From: an uncultured Polaribacter sp.
GTDB lineage: Bacteria; Bacteroidota; Bacteroidia; Flavobacteriales; Flavobacteriaceae
Length of the DNA: 64,000 bases
Reading direction: 5' to 3'
NCBI GenBank assembly: GCA_943788865.1
Contig: CALSRX010000005.1
Span: 337,331-401,330 of the forward strand
The first letter of the stretch is position 1. Each line of letters begins with the position of its first letter. Of this stretch, positions 26,133 through 34,252 are shown piece by piece. The notes under the pieces were generated by a model that saw only the letters and a program-made list of their open reading frames with translations, was not told where the DNA came from and made no database searches. The translations under genes were made by a program, and so were the position numbers.

Positions 26133-26960
26133 TTAACAAACCTGCGGCTTCCACCAAACTATAAAGAATTTAGAAATCTCTCCGTTTGGCTGTTTCATCC
26201 AACAAAGTGGAGCTGTTTTATGATGCAATATTTCAGAAACTTGGTTTTCAAAAGAACTATAATTTAACCAATCAACATTTGAGTTTGGTCCAAGCAACCA
26301 ATCAATTTTTTTAGGAATGTAAAACTTACAGTCTGAAAAGAGTTTTAATTCTTTCTGATTGATGTAAAAACCAGTAATACAATCAGAATTGAGCTGGTTA
26401 AAAACGACATTATGATTTGCCAACGGCACAAACAATTGTGCTTTAAAGAATACTTTTTGCTGAATTTTATTGATGTCTAAATTGAGCTGTTTAAGTAATG
26501 GAATGCACTCCTTTTTATACAACAATGGCAATTGCTTGTTTTTTAACTTGTCTAATTTTTGTTGTAAAGAATCTTTTCTGTTTGGACCAATCCAATGTTC
26601 AATTTCTGATTTTCCAATAGAAGAATCATAGAGGTAAAACTTATAAACGATTTCTAAATGAACAGGAGAGTGGTTTTTTAACAACAAACAATCGATTTCG
26701 CCTACAGTAATTTTATCATTTTGAATTTGAATGTTTTCTTTTAAAATTTTTATCTCCTTACATTGTTGCAAATAGCAAGAAACAAAAGATTCCACACGCT
26801 TGCCTAATCTTGGATTTTGAGTAATGTGTCCTTCAAATAGAGTAGTAGGTGGACTTGGTAAAGAGAGTTGTTCTAATCCCTCTAAAATAGTTGCCCATAG
26901 CAAAGAAGTATTTAAAAACCCTTGGTATTGTTGCTGTATGTTTTTGGTGTTAAAATCCAT
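26133..26960 (-). CDS. DUF1853 family protein
   Basis: This 275-residue soluble protein starts at MDFNTKNIQQQYQGF; an ATG two codons earlier is also possible. It has the DUF1853 pattern: PRLGKRVESFVSCYLQQ near residue 55, TVGEIDCLLL and HLEIVYKFYLYD around residues 95-115, then WIGPNRKDSLQQKLDKL. The E-x-D and E-x-x-K arrangement in these strands resembles a PD-(D/E)xK nuclease-like core (inference). Function is unknown. It is transcribed divergently from the DUF2461 gene. Confidence 0.8.
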   Translation of the reverse strand: MDFNTKNIQQQYQGFLNTSLLWATILEGLEQLSLPSPPTTLFEGHITQNPRLGKRVESFVSCYLQQCKEIKILKENIQIQNDKITVGEIDCLLLKNHSPVHLEIVYKFYLYDSSIGKSEIEHWIGPNRKDSLQQKLDKLKNKQLPLLYKKECIPLLKQLNLDINKIQQKVFFKAQLFVPLANHNVVFNQLNSDCITGFYINQKELKLFSDCKFYIPKKIDWLLGPNSNVDWLNYSSFENQVSEILHHKTAPLCWMKQPNGEISKFFIVWWKPQVC

Positions 26961-27018
26961 TATCAAAAACGAAAATAGGCATAACTTTTTGTATATTGAA
27001 ACACTAAATTTTTATTTC

Positions 27019-27690
27019 ATGCAATTTGACAAATCGGCCTTCCAATTCTTAACAGATTTAAAGAAAAACAACAACAGAGATTGGTTTACAGAACGTAAAG
27101 ATATTTTTAAAGAACATCAAAATCATGCAAAAGAGTTCTATGCAGCTATTAGAGAAAACTTAGAAAGACATGACGAAATAGACCAATTTAAACTCTTTAG
27201 AATCTACAGAGATGTGCGTTTTTCTAAAGATAAAACACCTTATCAACTCCATTTTGCAGGCTCATTTTCTAGAACAGGAGCCCACTTAAGAGGTGGCTAT
27301 TATTTGCGAATTAGACCAGGAGAAAGTTTTTTAGCGGGTGGTTTTTGGGAACCAAACAAAGAAGATTTACAACGTATCCGAAAAGAAATAGAATTAGATG
27401 CTACCGAGTTTAGAGACATACTAAAAGATAAAAATTTTAATAGATACTTTGGTGATAATTTTCAGGGAGAAGAATTAAAATCTGCACCTCGCGGATTTGA
27501 CAAAGAGCACCCAGATGTAGATTTATTGCGCAAAAAAGGGTACATCGCTGTGCGTAATTTTACGGATAATGAAGTGTTAAGTCCAAATTTTTTAGAAGAA
27601 ATAGATCATAGTTACAAAGCCTTAAGACCTTTCTTTAATTTGTTTAGTGATGTGTTAACCACTAATTTGAATGGAGAGTCGTTGATTTAA
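27019..27690 (+). CDS. DUF2461 (TIGR02453) family protein
   Basis: The frame is open from 26824, but that upstream part overlaps the divergent gene. MQFDKSAFQFLTDLKKNNNR at 27019 is the family N-terminus (223 residues). Conserved blocks are NRDWFTERKDIFKEHQ, FRIYRDVRFSKDKTPYQLHFA, GGYYLRIRPGESFLAGGFWEP and SAPRGFDKEHPDVDLLRKKGY. The family is widespread and cytoplasmic, with no proven activity. Confidence 0.92.
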   Translation: MQFDKSAFQFLTDLKKNNNRDWFTERKDIFKEHQNHAKEFYAAIRENLERHDEIDQFKLFRIYRDVRFSKDKTPYQLHFAGSFSRTGAHLRGGYYLRIRPGESFLAGGFWEPNKEDLQRIRKEIELDATEFRDILKDKNFNRYFGDNFQGEELKSAPRGFDKEHPDVDLLRKKGYIAVRNFTDNEVLSPNFLEEIDHSYKALRPFFNLFSDVLTTNLNGESLI

Positions 27691-27742
27691 CGTGTTTCTT
27701 TAGTTTGTATTAAATTTAGCAAATAAATCACAGATAGAAAGT

Positions 27743-27764
27743 GCCTGTCTGCCGACAGACAGGC
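27743..27764. repeat. GC-rich intergenic palindrome, third type
   Basis: GCCTGTCTG (27743-27751) and CAGACAGGC (27756-27764) form a 9-bp stem with loop CCGA. A second small palindrome, ACTTTCGAAAGT, follows at 27771-27782. They sit in the 423-base gap 27691-28113, which also holds a possible small ORF and otherwise nothing recognisable. Confidence 0.7.
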
Positions 27765-27802
27765 GCGAAGACTTTCGAAAGTAGGCTTTAACTAGCAATT
27801 AA

Positions 27803-27937
27803 TTATACACCGTGTTGTAAATTGTTGTTTAATTCCCAATCCTCCATAGATTTTGTTTTTTCCTCCTCATTCATTTTATCATTCATTCTTTTTATATGAT
27901 TTACACTTAAAATTTTGAAAGGGTCAATGAAATTCAT
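27803..27937 (-). CDS. Possible small protein of 44 residues
   Basis: The frame starts at ATG 27937 and reads MNFIDPFKILSVNHIKRMND, then a Glu/Lys-rich stretch, then WELNNNLQHGV and a stop at 27803. It is strongly charged, has no membrane segment, and lies alone between a palindromic repeat and the serine hydrolase terminus. I do not recognise it. The codon pattern looks plausible for this genome, but no clear promoter is visible and it may be chance. Confidence 0.3.
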   Translation of the reverse strand: MNFIDPFKILSVNHIKRMNDKMNEEEKTKSMEDWELNNNLQHGV

Positions 27938-28113
27938 ATGTTTTGTACTACTAATACTTATGTTATATAATTATATTTTATGACGTTATCCCGTTTCTTT
28001 TTTCCGGATAACAGGAACTTTTGGTCATTTTATTTGCAAAGCAAGAGACTAAAAATAGAAAATAGTGGCCTTCGGTTTTCTAAAATGGTTAAACCTTTTT
28101 TCAATATTCTCTT

Positions 28114-29703
28114 TTATCTTGTTTTATTAGGTTGAAATGAAAGGTTTAAACGTTGTATTTTCGGGCTTTTTTCTGGCGTTAGCGTAAAGAAAATACGTAT
28201 AACACCATTTGCTGTGTGTATGTTAAAACTTCCTCTTAATTGGTTTAAAGGTTCTATAACTGTTGTCTTTTTAATAGCACCTGCTTTTTTTAGGACTGTT
28301 TCTGTTTCAGAAATACGAACCTTACGTGCTTTATCTAAATAGAAATTTTCTGCTAAGATTGTTTTTTCTAGCGCTGGATTCCAATGCTGAATCAATTCTA
28401 CAATTTGTTTTTGTCTTTGTATTAAAATAGCTGAAGCAGGTAGTTTTCTAGGCTGTAAGTCGAGTTTGTCAAACAAGAGTTCTCTAATTGTAGCACTAGG
28501 ATAGGCAGAAGTATAGGTAAGATTACAGAAAGCCATAATTCCAACTCCATATTCAGGATAAAAACGATAATCGCTTCCAAATCCTGGAAGCGCACCTCCA
28601 TGTCCAACTTGTTTTAAACCATTGCAATAGGTAGCTGTGCTCAATCCAAAACCATAGCCATACATAATCGGACAAGGATTGCCGTTGGCATCAGTAGCTT
28701 TTGCAGACAGTCTTGAAAATTGTGCGGTTTGCATTTCTCGTAATGAACTTCTTTTTATCGGCCCGGTTTCATCATCATTCCTAGAAGGCCAAGCAGAAAG
28801 ATGAAAACTCACATACTTGCTAAAATCTTCTATGGTAGTTATCAGTCCTCCCATAGCACCATACGCACCATCGTGCAACATCGGTTCTAATTTCCATTGT
28901 TTGTCTTCCCAACGGTAGCCTAAAACCAATTTTTCTTTCGGAACATTGTCTATTTCCCAATAGGTATTTTTCATTCCTAACGGGTCAAAAATAGTTTTCT
29001 TTATAAATTCTTGAAAAGGCATGCCAGAAACTCTAGAAACAATATTTCCTAAAAGTGCATATCCGGTATTGCTATATTCATATCCATGTGAAGTAGGGTT
29101 GGAGAAAGAAACATCATTGGCAATCAAATCGAGTAACATTTTTGTTGATTCGTTCAGTTGACGGTCGCCCCACGGATTGTCTTCTGGAAAACCCGCAGTC
29201 ATGGTTAGTAAGTTTTCAATGGTAATGATTGAGGCATCTTTGGTGAGGTATTTGAGTTTTGCCATTTCTGGGATGTACTTGCTTGCAGGATCACTCAATG
29301 CCAATTTTCCGTCGTCTTTCAATTTGATAATTGCCATTGCTGTAAAACTTTTGGTCATTGATGCAATTCTAAAATCTGATAGAGGAGTAGCGGGCGTTTT
29401 TTTCTCAAGATTTATATATCCTGTGGATGATGCAATCACCAATTGATTGTCTACCACAATACCATATGCAATACCTGGTATGTTGTTTTTCTTGGCGTGT
29501 GCCTCTATTAATTGTTGCAATTCTGGAGCCAACTTCTGAATCTTTTCTATACGATTGTCATTTTCAAAAACAGGTGCTTTGTAGGAAGTTGTATATGGAT
29601 GAGAAGAGTCATCGCTTTTTTTATCTGTTGTTTGCTTTGGAGTACACGAAAACAAAATCGTTGCAATAAAAAGGTACAAAAAATTAGAATAATTGTATTT
29701 CAT
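28114..29703 (-). CDS. Serine hydrolase lipoprotein of the beta-lactamase class C / esterase family
   Basis: This 529-residue protein has a lipoprotein signal (LFIATILFSC with Cys about 20). The class C beta-lactamase-like domain carries the Ser-x-x-Lys motif in ASMTKSFTAMA and the Tyr-x-Asn motif in YEYSNTGYALLG. The third motif region is probably GHGGALPGFGSDYRF, where His-Gly-Gly replaces Lys-Thr-Gly as in many esterase or peptidase members. A beta-rich C-terminal domain of about 120 residues follows. It is a periplasmic or outer-membrane peptidase or esterase, and not necessarily a resistance enzyme. The small membrane protein gene lies just upstream on the same strand. Confidence 0.9.
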   Translation of the reverse strand: MKYNYSNFLYLFIATILFSCTPKQTTDKKSDDSSHPYTTSYKAPVFENDNRIEKIQKLAPELQQLIEAHAKKNNIPGIAYGIVVDNQLVIASSTGYINLEKKTPATPLSDFRIASMTKSFTAMAIIKLKDDGKLALSDPASKYIPEMAKLKYLTKDASIITIENLLTMTAGFPEDNPWGDRQLNESTKMLLDLIANDVSFSNPTSHGYEYSNTGYALLGNIVSRVSGMPFQEFIKKTIFDPLGMKNTYWEIDNVPKEKLVLGYRWEDKQWKLEPMLHDGAYGAMGGLITTIEDFSKYVSFHLSAWPSRNDDETGPIKRSSLREMQTAQFSRLSAKATDANGNPCPIMYGYGFGLSTATYCNGLKQVGHGGALPGFGSDYRFYPEYGVGIMAFCNLTYTSAYPSATIRELLFDKLDLQPRKLPASAILIQRQKQIVELIQHWNPALEKTILAENFYLDKARKVRISETETVLKKAGAIKKTTVIEPLNQLRGSFNIHTANGVIRIFFTLTPEKSPKIQRLNLSFQPNKTR

Positions 29704-29726
29704 AATACATGTTTAAAAATTGAGTG

Positions 29727-29897
29727 TTACTTGTCTTTTAATGCATGAAGCGCCCAAGCAATGAGTATAAAACCTACACCGCTAATTACTGGAGGTAACA
29801 TTAGTTTTGGTGCATGAAAACCACCTATATAAATCATTGCAATACCCATAATTACTAATAAAATTGCTACTGTTGATAATACGTTGTTTTTACTCAT
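29727..29897 (-). CDS. Small two-helix membrane protein, 56 residues
   Basis: The frame starts at ATG 29897 (MSKNNVLSTVAILLVIMGIA) and ends MLPPVISGVGFILIAWALHALKDK. It has two hydrophobic helices separated by YIGGFHAPKLMLPP, and a charged C-terminus (LKDK). It ends 23 bases before the serine hydrolase ATG at 29703 on the same strand, so the two probably share a transcript. The function is unknown; size, charge pattern and position make it a believable gene. Confidence 0.7.
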   Translation of the reverse strand: MSKNNVLSTVAILLVIMGIAMIYIGGFHAPKLMLPPVISGVGFILIAWALHALKDK

Positions 29898-29985
29898 GTG
29901 ATTAAATTTTAAAATTATTTATTATACTTTAAATTGTTTTCTAGTTGTTGTTGGATTTAACTACTTGTAGTTTTAGCAAAACAGA

Positions 29986-30435
29986 TCATTCATTAAACAA
30001 CAAACCAATAAAACCGCCTAATAAAGCATCGTGTATATTTGAGGCTCCATACGGATTGAAAGAATCTCTATAACGGTAATTATTTTTTTGAATAAGGTAA
30101 TTGTCTTGTCTTATGAAAGAATCATTATCGAGCATAAAGTTAATGATAGGATGGGTTTTACCTTGATAAAACAGGTTAGAATTGCTATAGATAAACGTAT
30201 TTCCATCATGCATATAATGATCATATACATGAGTTCCAGGATTAAAAGTAGAAAAAATGACTTCTTTTTTTGGAGATCTATTTTTGAAATTAAAATTAAA
30301 GCTGGGTGTTGTATATATTGAAGTATTTGAAGCAAATAACCTGTGCTTGGTAGACAAAGAGTCTTTTAATTGCGCGCACAAAGAACTACTTATTGAGATA
30401 CATAAAAAAAAGAATAGAAACTTTATCTTGTTCAT
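29986..30435 (-). CDS. Secreted protein of unknown function
   Basis: The start at 30435 (MNKIKFLFFFLCISISSSLCAQ) gives a good signal peptide; the frame is open six codons further. The mature part is about 128 residues and rich in Ser, Asn, Phe and Tyr (NFNFKNRSPKKEVIFSTF, NPGTHVYDHYMHDGNTFIY). I recognise no family. It ends with GGFIGLLFNE, a hydrophobic tail. Confidence 0.6.
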   Translation of the reverse strand: MNKIKFLFFFLCISISSSLCAQLKDSLSTKHRLFASNTSIYTTPSFNFNFKNRSPKKEVIFSTFNPGTHVYDHYMHDGNTFIYSNSNLFYQGKTHPIINFMLDNDSFIRQDNYLIQKNNYRYRDSFNPYGASNIHDALLGGFIGLLFNE

Positions 30436-30553
30436 CACTACAACTTTAAACACCTAAGTTAGTAATTTTTTCATTAAGTAAGTTTAAATTGTAATGGTTA
30501 AATATTTTATTGCTGTATTTAACAATCGTTGGACAAAGAATTAGTATCAAAAC

Positions 30554-30583
30554 AAAAAAGCGAACAGAAATCTGTTCGCTTTT
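30554..30583 (-). terminator. Terminator of the operator-controlled membrane protein gene
   Basis: The stem AAGCGAACAGA/TCTGTTCGCTT has a 2-base AA gap at its tip and flanking A- and T-runs. It lies 26 bases after the stop at 30609. Confidence 0.85.
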
Positions 30584-30608
30584 ATATATCAATTAATCTA
30601 AATAAATT

Positions 30609-31286
30609 TTATTTCGCTTCTGAAACTCTCAATCCATTTTTAAGGATAACAGCACCCATTACTACTAACCATATTGCTTTAATATGGAATAGTGGTTTGT
30701 AGGTTTCGTAGTATTCTGGAATCCCTAATATAATTCCCATTGCAGCAGCTCCTAAAAGAATTGTAAACCAAGAAACACCTTTGTTTATAACATTTCCTTT
30801 TAAAAATCCTGTTCCTAACAATACCAATCCAACTCCAGAAAAGATACGTCCAAAACGTACAAAACAAGTTACATATTGATTGGTAAATAAAATGCCATCC
30901 ATAAACGTTTGAATTTCTTCAGCAGTTTTACCAGCAGTTTTTCCAACTCCCCAAGCACCATAATTATAATAAAATGCAGCAGCTATTGCAATAGTAAAGG
31001 TACCAACTACAAGCATACCTATACCTGGCATTACAATAATTCGATGTGTAGAATTAAAGAGCACTGTCCATAGTGCAAATAATGCAATACCCATGGTTAC
31101 CCAACCAAATATGTGAAATCTAAACATCCATATCCAGTACCAAACACTTTCTCCGATAGTGGTAAAATCTGAGGCAACAATATATTCGCCTATATGATGA
31201 GGAGATAATATCCATCCTCCCCAAAGTAATACAGCAGCAATAATAAATGCCCAGCCTGTAAATTTAGTTTCAAAATCTTTTTTCAT
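30609..31286 (-). CDS. Multi-pass membrane protein of unknown function, probable Crp/Fnr-type target
   Basis: This 225-residue protein has about six hydrophobic segments: WAFIIAAVLLWGGWIL, FHIFGWVTMGIALFALWTVL, GIGMLVVGTFTIAIAAAFYY, FSGVGLVLLGTGFL, WFTILLGAAAMGIILGI and IKAIWLVVMGAVIL. Histidines at or near segment ends (SPHHIGEY, FRFHIFGW, LFHIKAIW) could bind heme or metal, but that is a guess. I recognise no named family. A perfect 16-bp palindrome lies upstream, centred about 42 bases from the predicted transcript start, the same arrangement as before the sulfite-oxidase-like operon. This suggests joint induction, for example by oxygen, nitrosative or sulfur status. Confidence 0.8.
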   Translation of the reverse strand: MKKDFETKFTGWAFIIAAVLLWGGWILSPHHIGEYIVASDFTTIGESVWYWIWMFRFHIFGWVTMGIALFALWTVLFNSTHRIIVMPGIGMLVVGTFTIAIAAAFYYNYGAWGVGKTAGKTAEEIQTFMDGILFTNQYVTCFVRFGRIFSGVGLVLLGTGFLKGNVINKGVSWFTILLGAAAMGIILGIPEYYETYKPLFHIKAIWLVVMGAVILKNGLRVSEAK

Positions 31287-31313
31287 TATATTAAGTTATT
31301 AGTTAGAAAGTTG

Positions 31314-31321
31314 TAAAAATA
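31314..31321 (-). promoter_or_regulatory. TAnnTTTA promoter element of the membrane protein gene
   Basis: TATTTTTA on the minus strand resembles the -7 element with A in place of the last G. Its end lies 36.5 bases from the palindrome centre, as in the operon at 36.8 kb. Confidence 0.5.
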
Positions 31322-31342
31322 TCAAACAGAAAAGAAGTAGTG

Positions 31343-31358
31343 TGTAACATTTGTTACA
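31343..31358. promoter_or_regulatory. Operator palindrome TGTAACATTTGTTACA, copy 1
   Basis: This is a perfect two-fold symmetric 16-mer of the kind bound by Crp/Fnr-family dimers (TGTAACA-NN-TGTTACA). It lies between the membrane protein gene (minus) and the thioesterase gene (plus). Nineteen bases match the reverse complement of copy 2 at 36760-36775. Confidence 0.7.
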
Positions 31359-31394
31359 TTACTACTTTTGCTTTGTTGGAATTCATGTTTTTGG

Positions 31395-31402
31395 TACATT
31401 TG
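31395..31402 (+). promoter_or_regulatory. TAnnTTTG promoter element of the thioesterase gene
   Basis: TACATTTG lies 15 bases before the ATG at 31418 and supports that start over the earlier one at 31340. A second element, TACTTTTG (31363-31370), lies just downstream of the operator. Confidence 0.55.
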
Positions 31403-31417
31403 TTTAAAATTTATAAG

Positions 31418-31822
31418 ATGCCAAATCAATCCAATGTATTTACCTATCAACATGTGGTTACCAAAAACGAAATTGATACTTTAAACCACGTAAACAACGT
31501 AGTCTATGTGCAATGGATACAAGACATTTCAACCAAACACTGGAACGATTTAACAAAGGATAGTCCAGAAATTGATTTTGTTTGGGTGGTAACCAGACAT
31601 GAAATTGATTATAAAGGGCAAGCCTTATTAGGAGATACGATTACCTTTAAAACTTGGGTAGGAGAGACCAAAGGAGTAACTTCTGTACGTCATGTAGAAA
31701 TTTTAAAAGGAACGGTTTTATTGGTAAAAGCACAAACAGTTTGGTGCATGTTGCATGCAAAAACGCTAAAGCCTGCAAGAATAACAGAAAGTGTTTTAAA
31801 AATATTAGAAGCTAGTAAATAA
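31418..31822 (+). CDS. Acyl-CoA thioesterase, hotdog fold (FadM/4HBT type)
   Basis: The start is at MPNQSNVFTYQHVVT (134 residues), because a promoter element lies downstream of the earlier in-frame ATG. The 4HBT pattern is clear: an early catalytic Asp/Asn region (DTLNHVNNVVYVQWIQD), then HEIDYKGQALLGDTITFKTWVGE and CMLHAKTLKPARI. It hydrolyses an acyl-CoA thioester; the chain length is unknown. The DEAD-box helicase promoter overlaps its stop codon. Confidence 0.9.
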   Translation: MPNQSNVFTYQHVVTKNEIDTLNHVNNVVYVQWIQDISTKHWNDLTKDSPEIDFVWVVTRHEIDYKGQALLGDTITFKTWVGETKGVTSVRHVEILKGTVLLVKAQTVWCMLHAKTLKPARITESVLKILEASK

Positions 31823-31825
31823 GCG

Positions 31826-31833
31826 TACATTTG
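31826..31833 (+). promoter_or_regulatory. TAnnTTTG promoter element of the DEAD-box gene
   Basis: TACATTTG lies 18 bases before the ATG at 31852, directly after the thioesterase stop. Confidence 0.6.
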
Positions 31834-31851
31834 CACTTTCAAATTAAGCAT

Positions 31852-32970
31852 ATGTCAACATTTAGAGATTTAGGAGTTCGTAAAGAGTTTATCGATTCAT
31901 TGAAAGAATTGAATATTATTACTCCATCAGATATTCAAGAAAAAACAATCCCGGTTTTATTAAAATCTGAAAAAGATTTTGTTGGATTGGCACAAACAGG
32001 AACCGGGAAAACAGTAGCTTTTGGATTGCCTATTTTACATAAAATAGATCCATCTGATGATTCTGTACAAGCACTAATCTTGTCGCCAACAAGAGAATTG
32101 GTTCAACAAATAAAAAAGCAACTCTTTAAGTTTACCAAACATTCACAAGACAAAATTTTTGTTGAAGCGGTGTATGGTGGTGAAAAAATTGATAGACAAA
32201 TCAATAATTTAAAAAGAACAACACATGTTATTGTTGCAACTCCAGGGAGATTGATTGATTTGATTGAAAGAGGAGAGGTAAACCTTAAAAATGTTAAAAA
32301 CGTAGTCTTAGATGAAGCTGATGAGATGTTAAGCATGGGCTTTAAGCAAGATTTAAATAGAATTTTAAAATACACAAGCGGAATAGGAAATGTGTGGTTA
32401 TTTTCTGCGACAATGCCCGATGAGATTCAAAAAATCATCAAAAAATATATGAGTCCGAATGCGGTACGTGTTTCTGTAAATCCGAATAGTTTGGTAAACG
32501 AAAACATAACGCATCAGTATATAAAAACAACCATCAAAGAAAAAACCGAGTTGATTGTTTCTTTTCTAGAAAAAAGACCCAACGATAGAGGGATTATTTT
32601 TTGTAGAACCAAAGCCGGAACACAAAACTTAACTGCTCAGTTAAAAGAAGAAGGTTTTGCTGTAGAGGCTCTAGAAGGAAATATGCAGCAAAAAGAAAGA
32701 GACAAAGCTATGCGTGCTTTTAAAAATGGCAGTATTCAATGTTTAATTTCTACCGATGTTTCTGCACGTGGAATTGATGTAAACAATTTAGCTTTTGTAT
32801 TGCATCATCAATTACCTGATCAATTAGAGTACTACACGCATAGAAGTGGAAGAACTGCTAGAGCTGGTAAAACTGGATTTTCTCTAGCCTTTATATTGCC
32901 TTATGAGTTAGAAGAAATTCATAAAATTCAGAAAGAATTAGGAATAAAATTTACAGAGATTTCATTTTAA
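31852..32970 (+). CDS. DEAD-box RNA helicase
   Basis: The start at MSTFRDLGVRKEF gives the family Q-motif spacing; a TTG seven codons upstream lies at the promoter. The 372-residue core has the Q motif (ITPSDIQEKTIP), Walker A (AQTGTGKTVAF), PTRELVQQ, TPGRLIDL, DEAD in VLDEADEML, SAT in LFSATMP, and the C-domain motifs STDVSARGIDV and YTHRSGRTARAGKTG. There is no extended basic tail, unlike cold-shock RhlE/CsdA. It unwinds RNA in ribosome assembly or mRNA turnover. It is followed by the TRIC-type gene after one base. Confidence 0.95.
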   Translation: MSTFRDLGVRKEFIDSLKELNIITPSDIQEKTIPVLLKSEKDFVGLAQTGTGKTVAFGLPILHKIDPSDDSVQALILSPTRELVQQIKKQLFKFTKHSQDKIFVEAVYGGEKIDRQINNLKRTTHVIVATPGRLIDLIERGEVNLKNVKNVVLDEADEMLSMGFKQDLNRILKYTSGIGNVWLFSATMPDEIQKIIKKYMSPNAVRVSVNPNSLVNENITHQYIKTTIKEKTELIVSFLEKRPNDRGIIFCRTKAGTQNLTAQLKEEGFAVEALEGNMQQKERDKAMRAFKNGSIQCLISTDVSARGIDVNNLAFVLHHQLPDQLEYYTHRSGRTARAGKTGFSLAFILPYELEEIHKIQKELGIKFTEISF

Positions 32971-32971
32971 A

Positions 32972-33598
32972 ATGGACTTGATTTATGTGTTAGATATCAT
33001 CGGTACATTTGCTTTTGCAATTTCTGGAGCCCTGGTAGCTTCTAATAAAAAATTTGATTTATTTGGGGTTCTTATCATTGCTTTTGTAACTGCCGTTGGA
33101 GGAGGAATGACACGTGATGTTTTAATAAATGCACATCCCATAAATTGGATTGGTGATTTAAATTATATCTGGACGATTTTAGCGGCTGTTGTTTTCACCT
33201 TTTTATTTAAAAGTAAAATCGCACCTTTAAGCAAAACCATGTTTTTATTTGATACCATCGGAATAGGTGTTTTTACCATGTTGGGAGTTCAAAAAGGATT
33301 GTCTTATAACTTGCATCCATTTATTGCAGTTGTAATGGGAATGGTTTCTTCCGTGATAGGGGGTGTTATAAGAGATGTGTTGACTAACGAAGTTCCATTA
33401 ATCTTTAAAAAAGAAATTTATGCTTCTGCTTGTTTGGCTGGAGGAACTGTTTTTCTAATAACCAATTATTTTAATGCACCAGAAAGCATTCAGTTTTTTG
33501 CAACTATATTAACAGTGATAGTCATACGTTTATTGGCAGTAAAATTCCATTTACAATTACCAAAAATTAAAGACGATTTGTTCGGTAAAACCTCATAG
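32972..33598 (+). CDS. UPF0126/TRIC-family membrane protein (YicG-like)
   Basis: This 208-residue protein has seven hydrophobic segments and the internal two-fold repeat of the UPF0126 family: DIIGTFAFAISGALVASNKKFDLFG with AVGGGMTRDVLINAHPINW, then DTIGIGVFTMLGVQKGL with SSVIGGVIRDVLTNEVPLIF. The GGG-x-x-RD and GG-x-x-RD motifs match bacterial TRIC-type cation channels. It probably conducts cations or small metabolites. It starts one base after the helicase stop. Confidence 0.92.
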   Translation: MDLIYVLDIIGTFAFAISGALVASNKKFDLFGVLIIAFVTAVGGGMTRDVLINAHPINWIGDLNYIWTILAAVVFTFLFKSKIAPLSKTMFLFDTIGIGVFTMLGVQKGLSYNLHPFIAVVMGMVSSVIGGVIRDVLTNEVPLIFKKEIYASACLAGGTVFLITNYFNAPESIQFFATILTVIVIRLLAVKFHLQLPKIKDDLFGKTS

Positions 33599-33603
33599 AA
33601 CAT

Positions 33604-33633
33604 AAAAATCGCTCAATTTCTTAAGCGATTTTT
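33604..33633 (+). terminator. Terminator after the TRIC-type gene
   Basis: The stem AAAAATCGCT/AGCGATTTTT has a 10-base loop and lies directly after the stop at 33598. It probably also serves the converging gene at 33656. Confidence 0.8.
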
Positions 33634-33655
33634 ATAATTTTTTTAAATACGTATT

Positions 33656-34090
33656 TTAAGAAATCCATCCTTTTTTAGTTACATCATTAGAATACCATAC
33701 TAAAAACGAGCTAAAAAGAATAATAACTATTGGCATGATTACACCTCCAGGGCCAAAAGCATCTATTCCTCCACCCATAAAAAAAGCGTAAAACATTTGG
33801 ATTAAAACACCGAGTAGGGAAACTATAAAAAGGGTTTTTGATAGTTGCTTTTTAAGAAGTAAAAACACAGAAGCCAATGCGCCTCCAAAAACAGCAAAAG
33901 CAAAAGCAGCAGTAGCCCAAGCAGGAACATTATTCATATATGTTTGTTGTGCTTCTGGCAATAATGCTTTCATCTCATCAGTCATAAAAGCTTGAGAGAG
34001 GTAATTAAAAACACCCATTAAATTCCAAATTAATGCAATCACTGCAATAATCCAAAATCCGGTGTTTGGTTTGTTAGTTGAATCTGACAT
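33656..34090 (-). CDS. Four-helix membrane protein of unknown function
   Basis: This 144-residue protein has four hydrophobic segments (GFWIIAVIALIWNLMGVFNYL, AFAFAVFGGALASVFLLL, LFIVSLLGVLIQMFYAFF, IMPIVIILFSSFLVWYS). The loop after the first segment (FMTDEMKALLPEAQQTYMNNVPAW) is a phrase I know from uncharacterised small membrane proteins of Bacteroidota. It is a single gene with a converging terminator. Confidence 0.8.
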   Translation of the reverse strand: MSDSTNKPNTGFWIIAVIALIWNLMGVFNYLSQAFMTDEMKALLPEAQQTYMNNVPAWATAAFAFAVFGGALASVFLLLKKQLSKTLFIVSLLGVLIQMFYAFFMGGGIDAFGPGGVIMPIVIILFSSFLVWYSNDVTKKGWIS

Positions 34091-34221
34091 GCGATACTAT
34101 TTTATGGTTAATAGACATGCAATATACTTAATATCTTAATAACTAGTAAATTATGGAATCTAAAATAAAAATGAATAGATTTTTTTTAATGATTTATTCG
34201 TTAAAAACCTTAAAAACAACG

Positions 34222-34229
34222 TACTTTTG
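34222..34229 (+). promoter_or_regulatory. TAnnTTTG promoter element of the SF2 helicase gene
   Basis: TACTTTTG lies 23 bases before the ATG at 34253. Confidence 0.6.
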
Positions 34230-34252
34230 CAACTTTCACTATAACACAACAG

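Noticed and set aside
26824..27018. N-terminal extension of the DUF2461 protein
   Set aside because: The added 65 residues overlap the divergent gene and are unlike the family; the ATG at 27019 matches the family start.
28114..29703. Antibiotic resistance beta-lactamase
   Set aside because: The family also covers esterases and peptidases. The third motif is HGG-like and there is an extra C-terminal domain, so resistance cannot be claimed.
29427..29748. Two overlapping plus-strand frames
   Set aside because: They are opposite the serine hydrolase gene and rich in Cys/Phe/Trp, as expected of antisense frames.
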